Shown here one piece after another: positions 42,466-50,950 of a stretch of DNA of 64,000 bases. Origin of the DNA: CAZKUN01 sp964555935. GTDB lineage: Bacteria > Armatimonadota > Zipacnadia > Zipacnadales > VGFC01. Positions within the stretch are counted from its first letter, which is position 1. Each line of letters opens with the position of its first letter. Location of the stretch: assembly GCA_964555935.1 (NCBI GenBank), contig CAZKUN010000003.1, positions 49,622 to 113,621 on the forward strand, given 5' to 3'. The notes under the pieces were generated by a model, which saw only the letters and a list, made by a program, of their open reading frames with translations, was not told where the DNA came from and searched no databases. The translations under genes were made by a program, and so were the position numbers.

Positions 42466-42560
42466 CTACAGCAACGCGCAGAACTGATCGACTGTCAGTC
42501 CGGCCTGACGCAGAATCGCTCTCAACCTGCCGCGGTCGAGTGTCCGATGTTCTGGGAGTC
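42466..42560 (-). pseudogene. hicA toxin remnant
   Basis: The frame just downstream of hicB encodes SRLPEHRTLDRGRLRAILRQ followed by AGLTVDQFCALL, the C-terminal third of HicA (H-R-T-L-x-x-G-x-L-R-x-I-L-R-Q-A-G). The N-terminal double-stranded-RNA-binding strands with the catalytic His have no counterpart and no start codon exists, since the upstream part of this frame overlaps hicB and is unrelated. Confidence 0.7.
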
Positions 42561-42563
42561 GGC

Positions 42564-42770
42564 TCAAACCGCTACCACCATAGCGTCGAAACTGTCCTCT
42601 GGGACGGCTAGCCCGTCCTCCTCCAGCGCCTCGACATATCCCGCGATAGCTTCCTTGATGTTGACCAGCGCGGTCTCGCGTGTTTCGCCTTGGCTGATGC
42701 AGCCTGGCAGACTCGGGCATTCGGCGACCCAGTAGCCGTCCTCGCCCCGGTGGAGAATTACCTGACGCAT
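42564..42770 (-). CDS. hicB: HicB-family antitoxin
   Basis: 68 aa from an ATG with AGGAGG upstream. The sequence QVILHRGEDGYWVAECPSLP then GCISQGETRETALVNIKEAI is the HicB partial RNase-H-like fold that neutralises HicA. The usual C-terminal DNA-binding extension is short or absent. Its toxin partner directly downstream is truncated, so this is an orphan antitoxin. Confidence 0.85.
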   Translation of the reverse strand: MRQVILHRGEDGYWVAECPSLPGCISQGETRETALVNIKEAIAGYVEALEEDGLAVPEDSFDAMVVAV

Positions 42771-42921
42771 AGCTTGCCTCCTACGCCCGTCGCAATCTGC
42801 GGGCTCCACGACCATCGTAGCCCCCGCTCGGCCCTCCGTCAATCCCTCGAAGGTCCTCCCCCGATCCCTCTCGAAGCTCCGCCCATTCCTACGAACCGCT
42901 CGTCTCGCCGGAGGGGTCCCA
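42771..42921. other. Divergent intergenic region
   Basis: 151 bp between hicB and the next plus-strand gene. GAGGGG lies before the ATG at 42922. No other feature was seen. Confidence 0.3.
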
Positions 42922-44037
42922 ATGGACGCGCCCATAAGAATCACCCAGCCGATTCGCGGCGATGTTGTCAACCGTCACGATAGCTACGACCCGAAGGGCA
43001 TGCTCCTCGGCGTGTTCGGCGAGGCGACGGAGGGCGTCGGCGTCACCGTCAACGGTGTCGATGCCGAGCGAGAGGGCGGGCTGTTTCGCTGCAAAGTCCC
43101 CCTCACCGACCTCAGTAGCGAGATCGTCGCCGAACTCGCTGACGGCTCGGGCCGCGACGCCATCACCGTCCTCTGGGATAGAACCGACCAAAAACGATAC
43201 CGCTTCTCGCTCGATGATAACGTGCTCTTCCTCAGCGACATCGCCAAGGAACCAGGGTCATTCGCATCCCTGTTCGATCACTGGTACTTGGGATTCTGGC
43301 GGAAGATGAACCGCGAGTACGGCACGAAGGTCCACGTCAATATCTACTACCAGGAGTGCTACGGCGTCCTGCCAAAGGGCCAAGACGCGTGGTTCAATCT
43401 CAGCCGCTTCCCAGACAAGTATAAGGACGAATGGCAAGCCAACGCCGATTGGCTACGCCTCACCTTCCACGCCCTCGAGGACAAGCCCGACCGCATCTAC
43501 GAGGCGGCGACCTACGATGAGATGGCGCGCGACTACGAGATGGTCACCGACGAGATCAGGCGCTTCGCCGGCGAGGAAGCTCTGAGCCGATTCACGACGG
43601 TCCACTGGGCCGAGGCGCCGATCGAGGCTTGTCGCGCCTTGCGAGATCGCGGCGTCGAAGGGTTGCTCGGGCTGTTCGCAACCAACGCCCCGGACTCGAG
43701 CAACACGCGGTACTACCTCTCCAAGGAGATGGGGCAACACATCGCCCAGCGGGACGCCTGGAAGGATCTCGACGAGGATATCGTCTTTGCATCATGCGAT
43801 GCCGTGGTGAACGGCATCGCTCTCGGCCAGATTGGCCCGCACCTCGACGATGTCGAGGCCAACCCGCACTCGGCGGAACTCCTTGAACTCCTCATTCACG
43901 AGCAGTACTTCCGTGAGGAGCTGCCGCACCATCTGCCGGACGTCTTCGAGAGGGTTGAGACGTCGATCAAGTGGGCGCACGAGCGCGGCTATGAGCCCGT
44001 ATTCTGGCAGGAGGGACTTCTCGACGCCCTGAAGTAG
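42922..44037 (+). CDS. NodB/polysaccharide-deacetylase-like protein with N-terminal Ig-like domain
   Basis: 371 aa without a signal peptide. Residues 1-85 look like a small beta-sandwich (MLLGVFGEATEGVGVTVNG). From YRFSLDDNVLFLSDIAKEPG a beta/alpha barrel of the NodB-like type begins (HVNIYYQ, FTTVHWAEAPIEACRALRDR, FWQEGLLDALK). The first Asp pair could be the deacetylase metal site, but the usual H-x-x-x-H is not evident, so catalysis is uncertain. It converges with the repeat protein downstream. Confidence 0.55.
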   Translation: MDAPIRITQPIRGDVVNRHDSYDPKGMLLGVFGEATEGVGVTVNGVDAEREGGLFRCKVPLTDLSSEIVAELADGSGRDAITVLWDRTDQKRYRFSLDDNVLFLSDIAKEPGSFASLFDHWYLGFWRKMNREYGTKVHVNIYYQECYGVLPKGQDAWFNLSRFPDKYKDEWQANADWLRLTFHALEDKPDRIYEAATYDEMARDYEMVTDEIRRFAGEEALSRFTTVHWAEAPIEACRALRDRGVEGLLGLFATNAPDSSNTRYYLSKEMGQHIAQRDAWKDLDEDIVFASCDAVVNGIALGQIGPHLDDVEANPHSAELLELLIHEQYFREELPHHLPDVFERVETSIKWAHERGYEPVFWQEGLLDALK

Positions 44038-44057
44038 GCCGTGGCCAACCCGCCAGA

Positions 44058-45569
44058 TCACCGCACGGGCGTCGCCGCCGCGTTTCGTTCGCCGAGCGTC
44101 GTCGCGCTCACGCTCTCGGCGCGTTCGCCATCGTGCCACACCAACTCGCCGGCGCCGTCAACGCGAATGGCGCGGATGTCCTCATCGCCCTCCCACTTGC
44201 CCTCCGGGCCTTCCGCTCCCGTAATCACAATCACGCCGCCCTCGCCGTCGGGCACCGCGATCGGCGAACGCTCGTACCACTCAGACCCCGCCACCATCAC
44301 CGAGCGCTGCCCCTCATGCCACGCAAGCTCGCCATCCGCACCCAGCCGCTGGGCAAAGATGTCGATATCGCCCCCATGGTCGCCGCCGCGAAACTCGTGC
44401 TCGAACACCAAGAACATGCCGCCCACGCCATCCGCGACCGCATGGGCCATGCGTTCAAGTTGAGACGATGAGCTGACCGTCACCGACCTCTCGCCATCAC
44501 TCCACAGCGGACGCCCAGTGGGGCCTAGGCGCTGCGCGAGTATGTCAATGTCACCGGCGTATTCGCCCTCAAGCGGCTCGTATTCGAACGCCACGATCAC
44601 CCCGCGCTGCTCGTCGCTGACCACGACGGGCCGGCGCTCGATTCCGCTCCCGCTGCTGACTACCGCCGGTTCGTCGCCGCCATTCCACATCCGAACTCCG
44701 TCGCCGCTGATGCGCTGGGCCATGATGTCGACATCGCCCTTGTACTTGCCTTCGATGAACTCAAGCTCAAACGCCACCAGCGCGCCGCCCCGGCCGTCGG
44801 ACACAGCGACCGGATGCGTCTCGCGCATCGGCGTCGCCGACACATCAGCCGCCTGCGCCCCCTCGTTCCAGAGCACGATCCCGTCGGACGTTACCCGCTG
44901 AGCCATCACATCCGAGTTGCCGTCCGGGCCATCCCAGACAAATACGATTAGCGCTCCGCCCTCGCCATCACTCACGACGACCGGGTCGCGTTCAGGCCGG
45001 TCCGATGACGCGATGATCGATGGCGTGTCGCCGTCGTTCCAGATCCCCTCGCCATCCGGCCCGATGCGCTGCGCGAGAATGTCGGAATCGCCGCCATCCT
45101 CCGACCACTCGTAGACGATGATCGCTCCACCCTCACCGTCGCCGATGACAACCGGCCCGGACTCCCAGGCAAGCGAGGTCGCGATGGGCACGGGGGACTC
45201 GCCATCATTCCAAACAGACACCCCATCGGCGTCGATAAGCTGCGCGTACACGTCCGCGTCGCCCTTGTGATCGCCCTCGATGAACTCAAGCTGATACGCC
45301 ACCAGCACGGCGCCGTCATCGAGAGGGAGCACCGCCGGCGATGTCTCGATATGCCCCGAGGCTGCAACCGCCACCGGGTCCTCCGGGCCGCCCCACAACG
45401 GCTCGCCGCCAGTGCTCATCCGCTGCGCGTAGATGTCCACGTCAATTTCGTCGGACTCACCGGCGGGCCAGACCTCAAATGCGACGACCGCATCGCTGAG
45501 GGCCGCTGACGTCAGGCCCAGACACGCAGCTATCACCAGGACACCGCTGATCGCGGAAACTCGTCTCAT
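44058..45569 (-). CDS. Secreted eight-repeat beta-propeller-like protein
   Basis: 503 aa from an ATG with AAGGAG upstream. A signal peptide (SGVLVIAACLGLTSAALS) is followed by seven complete and one partial repeats of about 55-61 residues with consensus D-I-x-A-Q-R-x-x-x-D-G-x-x-x-W-N-D-G ... E-R-x-P-V-V-V-S-D-G-E-G-G-A-I-V-x-F-E. The strand/turn periodicity and eight copies suggest a closed propeller. Loops between repeats carry acidic stretches (EGDHKGD, EGKYKGD) that could bind calcium. Function unknown; a surface binding protein is likely. Confidence 0.75.
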   Translation of the reverse strand: MRRVSAISGVLVIAACLGLTSAALSDAVVAFEVWPAGESDEIDVDIYAQRMSTGGEPLWGGPEDPVAVAASGHIETSPAVLPLDDGAVLVAYQLEFIEGDHKGDADVYAQLIDADGVSVWNDGESPVPIATSLAWESGPVVIGDGEGGAIIVYEWSEDGGDSDILAQRIGPDGEGIWNDGDTPSIIASSDRPERDPVVVSDGEGGALIVFVWDGPDGNSDVMAQRVTSDGIVLWNEGAQAADVSATPMRETHPVAVSDGRGGALVAFELEFIEGKYKGDVDIMAQRISGDGVRMWNGGDEPAVVSSGSGIERRPVVVSDEQRGVIVAFEYEPLEGEYAGDIDILAQRLGPTGRPLWSDGERSVTVSSSSQLERMAHAVADGVGGMFLVFEHEFRGGDHGGDIDIFAQRLGADGELAWHEGQRSVMVAGSEWYERSPIAVPDGEGGVIVITGAEGPEGKWEGDEDIRAIRVDGAGELVWHDGERAESVSATTLGERNAAATPVR

Positions 45570-45692
45570 GATAGGTCTCCTTAACATGGGTGCGGCTACG
45601 TCCGCCGCAGTCTGCTTTCTCAGGCGACCCCACCGATTCCTCTACTTTTGGCTAACACTCCGTTCCTCCAATCCGTCTCTGACAGCACAATG

Positions 45693-45735
45693 TACGAAGG
45701 TCTTCGTTGACACTACGAATGTCTTCGTATATAAT
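45693..45735 (+). promoter_or_regulatory. blaI promoter with two operator palindromes
   Basis: TTGACA (45707-45712), 17 bp, TATAAT (45730-45735): both hexamers are perfect sigma70 consensus. Operator 1, TACGAAGGTCTTCGTT (45693-45708), overlaps the -35; operator 2, TACGAATGTCTTCGTA (45714-45729), fills the spacer. The two dyads are 21 bp apart, two helical turns, as expected for paired BlaI-type dimers blocking RNA polymerase. Confidence 0.85.
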
Positions 45736-45762
45736 CAGGACGCCATCAGGAGGTCGCAACAG

Positions 45763-46173
45763 ATGACTGACACTCCCCCGCGGCCCACGGACGCTGAACT
45801 GGCGATCCTGCGCGTGCTCTGGTCCCGCGGGCCGAGCACCGTCCGCGACGTCCACGAGAACCTCGCCCGCGTCCACGAGACTGGGTACACCACCACGCTG
45901 AAGCTGCTGCAGATAATGGCCCAGAAAGGCCTCGTCACGCGGGACGAATCACGCCGCTCGCACGTCTACACGACAACAGTCACCGAGGACGAGACCCAAC
46001 GCCAAATTGTTGGCGACGTGTTGGAGCGCGCCTTTGGCGGCTCCGCGCGCCAGTTGGTCATGCAGGCGCTCTCCACGAAGAGAGCGTCCCCTGAAGAGCT
46101 GGCCGAGATCCGCGCGTTGCTGGATGAGCTTGATGGAGGTGGCGGAGATGAGCGAGGTGCTGCTGACGTCTGA
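45763..46173 (+). CDS. BlaI/MecI-family transcriptional repressor
   Basis: 136 aa from ATG 45763 with AGGAGG at 45748-45753. The N-terminal winged helix shows PTDAELAILRVLWSRGPSTV and YTTTLKLLQIMAQKGLVTRD; the C-terminal helices (residues about 85-125) mediate dimerisation. It likely represses itself and the M56 gene, which overlaps it by 26 bp, through the two palindromes in its own promoter. In this family derepression follows proteolysis initiated by the M56 partner. Confidence 0.9.
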   Translation: MTDTPPRPTDAELAILRVLWSRGPSTVRDVHENLARVHETGYTTTLKLLQIMAQKGLVTRDESRRSHVYTTTVTEDETQRQIVGDVLERAFGGSARQLVMQALSTKRASPEELAEIRALLDELDGGGGDERGAADV

Positions 46174-48853
46174 TGTGGTCAGGCCGCTAGGCTGGGCGCT
46201 GGTACATTTCCTGTGGCAAGGGGTAGCGATCGCGGCAGTGGCCGGGATCATCTTCCTGCTCCTGCGCCAACGCAGCGCCAACGCCCGCTACGTCGGCGCG
46301 TGCGTCGCGCTTCTGGTCATTGCGGGCGCGCCGATCCTCACCTTCGTGATGCTTCGGCTGGCCTCGAGCGCGTCGATTCCCTCGCATCACTCGCTCTCGG
46401 CTCAGGCGGCGCCGTCCCTACCGGAGGAGCAGTCACCCAGGCAGAGCTTGCCGAAGGACACCAAGCGGATCGCCCCCACCTCGCGCCCCCTCGTCGCCGA
46501 TCTGGACCAAGCCCCGCCCAGCTTGCCCGCAACTGGCAACCGGATTCTCGATCCCGCCCTCCCTTGGATAGTCCTAGCCTGGCTGGTGGGCAGCGTGGTT
46601 CTCGCGATGCGACTCGCCGGCGGCTGGGCCGTTGCGCAGTGGATGCGCCGCGCGGGCACCCACCCCGTGGCGGCCCGGTGGCAGCGTGTGCTGGCACGCC
46701 TCGTGGCGCGGATTCGGGTCTCGCGGCCAGTGCAACTTCTCGAATCCGCCGTCGCCGAAGTCCCGACCGTCATTGGCTGGCTCCGCCCCGTTGTGCTGCT
46801 ACCCGCGGGCGCTCTCGCGGGCCTGACGCCGAAGCAGCTCGAAGCCATCCTCGCCCACGAACTCGCCCACATCCGCCGTCATGACTACCTCGTCAACATC
46901 CTGCAGAGCGCCATCGAGGTGGTGCTCTTCTATCACCCGGCCGTCTGGTGGATCTCGCACCGCATCCGCATTGAGCGCGAGCACTGCTGCGACGACATCG
47001 CCGTCGCGGTGTCCGGGGATCCCCTATCCTACGCCCGCGCGCTCGCCGACCTCGAGCAACTTCGCATTCCCGCGCCCAAGCCCGCCCTCGCCGCCACGGG
47101 AGGCAACCTGCTCGCGCGCATCCACCGGCTGGTGTCGCCGCTCCATCGCGCCGAAACACGCTGCTCGTGGATTTCCGGTGTCCTCGCGCTGACCGTTCCC
47201 GTGTTGCTCGTCTTCGCACTCGTACCACGACACGTTGCGAGCCAGCCGGCGGGCTTCAGCACGATCGCCGCGCCGGGGGTCGAGTTGACTCTCGAGGACG
47301 AGTTGGCCGAGGACGCTCGGGTCCAACAGATTGCCGACATCGTCTCCGTCGCCAAGACGAAGATCGACGAGTTGCTTCCAAACAACGACCTCGACCAGAT
47401 CTACGTTGAGGTCCGCGACGCCTCGGACGAGTGGTGGGAGAATGTAATCACCGACCGCATCGGCGCCATCTACATCGGTCTCGGACCCAAGGGCATCGGC
47501 GAGCTATTCCGCCCCGACGCGGCGCCGGTGGGTATCCTCTGCCGGGCCGTCGCCGAACTCCACAACCCCGAGCGTCTCCCGGGCCTGGATCGCTTCCTCG
47601 CCCATCGCTATCTTGCTGGCGCGGTCGCGGATGAGTTGGGGCAGACACCCATCATCGGCGCTAATCTGTCCGTCGGATCCGATGACCCGACGGGCCGACT
47701 CGCGTGGATCAGCGATCCGCGCATTGCGGCGGTCCACCCGGACTTCGCCGCCGCGGCAGCCCTCCTCGACATAGAGCGCGAGTTGGGCTGGGAGAGACTC
47801 CTGAAACTCCTCGATGCGGTGCCCATTGCCGCCCCGAATCCTTGGCACGCGTTCCGCGACGTTGTGAAGGCCCAGGAGCCAGCGCTCGAAGAGGCCTTTG
47901 GCCTTTACGCCGAAGCGGCGACCTTCGAAGTCGATGAGGACGGTACGTGTCTCGTCACGTCCTTCGAAGCGGACGAGAACGTCGACACGGCAACAACTTG
48001 TCGCCTCGCCACCACTGATTGGCTCCCTGTTGTCAATACCCATGGCTGCGAGGTCATCTTCACCGACGAGTGGGCCACCGACGGCGACGTGTCGTTGCGA
48101 CTCAATGCACCAGCCAACCGCACCACCATCATGTTCAGGCTTCCCGATCCGGACTGGCGGTACCAGGACTGGTCGCTGTTCGAGCGTTTCGAGATGGATA
48201 TCCGCTACGAGGGACAGGGCAAGGGCAACGTCTACGCGTACCTCGCTGACGATCCCGCCGGCGGACACGCCACCTATCACCTGTCCTCGGGCTTCATGAA
48301 CTCCGGAGATGTCCGTCACGTGTCGGTCGAGTTGACCGACGAGACCTTGGCGGAGGGGCACGCTCCGGCTGGGGATCGCTACTACGACGGCGCCTTCCGC
48401 TTCCGCGAGGTCGCGTTCTTGCAGGTGACGGTCGCCGAGGGCAAGCACCCCTTCAGCCTCTTCGTCGACAACGTCCGGCTCACGCCAAAGGCCACCACCG
48501 AAACGAAGCCCCGCGACGGCGCGGGCGGCAAGGAAGCCCGCGAGCCGGTCGCCCCCGGCGTCGCCGACAGGAGGCCTCCGCTCAAGGATCGCGCCGAAGC
48601 CAATGAGCTCACTCACCAAGCGTTCCAGGACCACGCCGCCGGTCGCCTCGATGAGGCGGAGCGACTTTGCCGCGAAGCCATCAAACTCCATCCTGATTTC
48701 ACAGAGGCGCACCGCATCTTGGCGTGGACCCTCACCGACCTGGGTAGGATCTCGGAGGCGATTGATGAACTCCAGAGGGTCATTGATCTTACGAACGATC
48801 CAGAGGACAAGCAAGAGGTCGAGGCCGCGATAGAGAAGCTCAAGCAGCAGTAG
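46148..48853 (+). CDS. BlaR1-like M56 membrane metallopeptidase with novel extracytoplasmic region and TPR tail
   Basis: 901 aa; start chosen from GGAGGTG before ATG 46148. The first 400 residues have four membrane spans and the M56 zinc site HELAHIRRHDY (H237, E238, H241) plus EREHCCDDIA. After the last span (about 355-375) BlaR1 would carry a penicillin-binding sensor. Here there is instead a peptidase-MA-like helical region (VGILCRAVAELHNPERLPGL), a beta-sandwich CBM-like domain (DEWATDGDVSLRLNAP, FSLFVDNVRLTPK) and two TPRs at the end. The external part is homologous to the separate protein at 49149. It probably senses an envelope signal and cleaves BlaI. Confidence 0.85.
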   Translation: MSEVLLTSDVVRPLGWALVHFLWQGVAIAAVAGIIFLLLRQRSANARYVGACVALLVIAGAPILTFVMLRLASSASIPSHHSLSAQAAPSLPEEQSPRQSLPKDTKRIAPTSRPLVADLDQAPPSLPATGNRILDPALPWIVLAWLVGSVVLAMRLAGGWAVAQWMRRAGTHPVAARWQRVLARLVARIRVSRPVQLLESAVAEVPTVIGWLRPVVLLPAGALAGLTPKQLEAILAHELAHIRRHDYLVNILQSAIEVVLFYHPAVWWISHRIRIEREHCCDDIAVAVSGDPLSYARALADLEQLRIPAPKPALAATGGNLLARIHRLVSPLHRAETRCSWISGVLALTVPVLLVFALVPRHVASQPAGFSTIAAPGVELTLEDELAEDARVQQIADIVSVAKTKIDELLPNNDLDQIYVEVRDASDEWWENVITDRIGAIYIGLGPKGIGELFRPDAAPVGILCRAVAELHNPERLPGLDRFLAHRYLAGAVADELGQTPIIGANLSVGSDDPTGRLAWISDPRIAAVHPDFAAAAALLDIERELGWERLLKLLDAVPIAAPNPWHAFRDVVKAQEPALEEAFGLYAEAATFEVDEDGTCLVTSFEADENVDTATTCRLATTDWLPVVNTHGCEVIFTDEWATDGDVSLRLNAPANRTTIMFRLPDPDWRYQDWSLFERFEMDIRYEGQGKGNVYAYLADDPAGGHATYHLSSGFMNSGDVRHVSVELTDETLAEGHAPAGDRYYDGAFRFREVAFLQVTVAEGKHPFSLFVDNVRLTPKATTETKPRDGAGGKEAREPVAPGVADRRPPLKDRAEANELTHQAFQDHAAGRLDEAERLCREAIKLHPDFTEAHRILAWTLTDLGRISEAIDELQRVIDLTNDPEDKQEVEAAIEKLKQQ

Positions 48854-48954
48854 GGGCGAGGCCTTTCGGCCCCGCCCTTAGTCGTTCTTCGCCGTTCTTC
48901 GTGTCTTCTGGCTTTCGTTCGCCGTTACCCCAACGCCTCGATCTTCGCGACCAT
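48854..48954. repeat. 101-bp repeat, copy A (matches 50850-50950)
   Basis: Nearly identical to 50850-50950. It begins with the hairpin GGGCGAGGCC/GGCCCCGCCC (48854-48877), which could terminate the M56 transcript. Read on the minus strand its far end encodes MVAKIEALG and a stop, the end of a DUF4432 protein like that at 50921. Confidence 0.8.
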
Positions 48955-49071
48955 CTCGTCGAGATGGGCAAGAATACCGAGGCTGCCCAGGAATTCCGCA
49001 AAGTCATCGAGCTAACCGAGGACCCACAGACGAGGCGGGAAGCCGAGCAAGCGGCCAAGAGGCTGGAGTAG
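48955..49071 (+). pseudogene. TPR-tail remnant of a third copy
   Basis: Encodes LVEMGKNTEAAQEFRKVIEL, then TEDPQTRREAEQAAKRLE and TAG, aligning residue by residue with the last 39 residues of the protein ending at 50846. It has no start and is joined directly to the DUF4432 end sequence, so it is a recombination scrap. Confidence 0.8.
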
Positions 49072-49148
49072 CCCACGTCTAGAGGTATTGGGCGTGGCTG
49101 CGCCGAAATTTTCGTCTGTGTGGCGTGGACCGAACGGGGGTGGTGGCG

Positions 49149-50846
49149 ATGGGTCGGGACGGAGTTGCCTCCCGCACAGCCGCGGGCAGATACCGACGGA
49201 TGCTTGCCAGTACCGCATGCCCCGGAGTCGTCGTAGCTCTCTCGCTTGTCGCAGGATCAGCGAGCCCTCAGCCGCCCGCCGCCAACACCATCGCCGCGCC
49301 AGGCATTCTGCTCACCTATGAGGACGGGGTGCCCGACGCGTATCGTGGCGCGGTCGCCGACGTGGTGCAGGTCGCGAAAGATACCTTCGACGGCTTGTTT
49401 CCGGATCTGGCCAAGGAAGAGATCCGCGTGGAGGTCATCAGTTCGGGCGACTACTACGAGAGTGCCGTCACCGATCGGACGGCCACGATCTACGTTTACG
49501 TGGGGCCCAAGGGTCTGGGAGAGTTCTTCCGCGCCGACGCTGGCCCGGTCGGCATTCTCTGCCAGGCTGTGGCCGAGCTGCACAATCCGGGGCGCATCCC
49601 CGGATTCGATCGCTACGTTGCGCATCGCTACCTGGCGCCATCGGTCGCGGAGGGCTTGGGTCCTGACGTTCTCCCGCGCGCAAGACTGCAGCCAGGCGTG
49701 GACGATGTCACCGGCATGCTTGGATTGATGGCGGACCCTCTCTACGCACTCGATCACCCCGACTTCGCCGCAGCGACGGCACTCGGCGAGTTGGATCGCG
49801 AAGTGGGGTTAGAGGGCCTTCGTCGACTGTTGGCCGCTGTGCCGGGACAAGATGACCCGCTCGCCGCCCTTCGGAACGCAGCCCGTGAGGAGAACTCAGC
49901 TCTTGGAGACGCCTTCGATCTCTACGATCAGGCAAGCACGCTTGAGCCTGACCAAGACGGGAGTTGCCTGATTGCGTCCTTTGAGGGGGATGAGAACATC
50001 ATCCGGGCGTCGCGGCCTACGCTGTCGGCTGCCGGCGATCTGGTGGTCATGATCAGCAATCAGTTCGAGCTGTCGCAGAGCGACGAATGGGCGACCCATG
50101 GCGATCTCTCCTTGAAGCTGCAAGCCGAGCAAACGGCCGAGTACATGAGTCTGTTCATTCAGAGCCCTGATTGGCGGTTCAAGGATTGGAGCCCGTTTGC
50201 CAAGCTCGAGGTCGACCTGAAGATCGACGCGGATACAGCCCAGAGCGCGCACGTCATCATACTCGACGACATCGGCAGACGACACGGCCGGGCCAGGTTG
50301 TTCGGCACCAGCCTGCGACCTGGCGAACACCGGCATGTCTCGTGCGATCTCGCTGCCCCAAACCTGGCCGGCAAGATCGCACCCTTCGCGACCTACTTCG
50401 ACGGACGGCTGCGGGAGCGGGAGATCGCGGTTCTTGCGATCACCATCCACCAGGCGACAGGGCCCTTCACTCTTTACGTCGACAACCTCCGCCTCACGCC
50501 GCGACCGGGCGCGTGGCCCGAGGCAGAGGCCCCGGAAGGACTTGCTGATGGACCGCCCGACCGCGAGGCCATCAGCGGAGAAGAACTGGCGCAGACGGGC
50601 GCTCTGTTGAGGAGAGCGCTCGCGTTGAAGAGGCAAGGGCAGCTTCAGGACGCTGAGGGTCTGCTTCGAGAGGCCATTGAGCTGGCGCCTCAGGATGCCG
50701 AGCCCCATCGTGTCCTCGCCTGGACCCTCGTCGAGATGGGCAAAGACACCGAGGCTACCGGAGAATTCCGCAGGGCCATCGAGCTAACCGAAGACCCCGC
50801 CGTGAAACGCGAAGCAGAGGCCGCGCTGAAGCGACTCGACCAATAG
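49149..50846 (+). CDS. Secreted paralogue of the M56 protein's external region, with TPR tail
   Basis: 565 aa from ATG 49149; GTG 49125 and ATG 49200 are alternatives. A signal sequence (TACPGVVVALSLVAGSASPQ) is followed by the same domains as the M56 protein after its membrane part: VYVGPKGLGEFFRADAGPVG, CQAVAELHNPGRIPGFDRYV, DEWATHGDLSLKL, TLYVDNLRLTPRPG and two TPRs (DAEGLLREAIELAPQDAEPH). The peptidase-MA-like part shows no HExxH, so it is probably non-catalytic. It may bind the same ligand as the M56 sensor. It follows the M56 gene on the same strand. Confidence 0.75.
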   Translation: MGRDGVASRTAAGRYRRMLASTACPGVVVALSLVAGSASPQPPAANTIAAPGILLTYEDGVPDAYRGAVADVVQVAKDTFDGLFPDLAKEEIRVEVISSGDYYESAVTDRTATIYVYVGPKGLGEFFRADAGPVGILCQAVAELHNPGRIPGFDRYVAHRYLAPSVAEGLGPDVLPRARLQPGVDDVTGMLGLMADPLYALDHPDFAAATALGELDREVGLEGLRRLLAAVPGQDDPLAALRNAAREENSALGDAFDLYDQASTLEPDQDGSCLIASFEGDENIIRASRPTLSAAGDLVVMISNQFELSQSDEWATHGDLSLKLQAEQTAEYMSLFIQSPDWRFKDWSPFAKLEVDLKIDADTAQSAHVIILDDIGRRHGRARLFGTSLRPGEHRHVSCDLAAPNLAGKIAPFATYFDGRLREREIAVLAITIHQATGPFTLYVDNLRLTPRPGAWPEAEAPEGLADGPPDREAISGEELAQTGALLRRALALKRQGQLQDAEGLLREAIELAPQDAEPHRVLAWTLVEMGKDTEATGEFRRAIELTEDPAVKREAEAALKRLDQ

Positions 50847-50849
50847 CAG

Positions 50850-50950
50850 GGGCGAGGCCTTTCAGCCCCGCCCTTAGTCGTTCTTCGCCGTTCTTCGTGT
50901 CTTCCCGCTTTCGTTCGCCGTTACCCCAACGCCTCGATCTTCGCAACCAT
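50850..50950. repeat. 101-bp repeat, copy B
   Basis: Partner of 48854-48954. It includes a GGGCGAGGC/GCCCCGCCC hairpin that can act for both convergent genes and the last codons of the DUF4432 gene. Confidence 0.8.

Noticed and set aside
42466..42720. Complete hicA gene
   Set aside because: Only the C-terminal HicA motif is present; the upstream part of the frame overlaps hicB and is not HicA-like.
49149..50846. Active zinc protease in the secreted M56-related protein
   Set aside because: No HExxH is visible in the peptidase-MA-like region.
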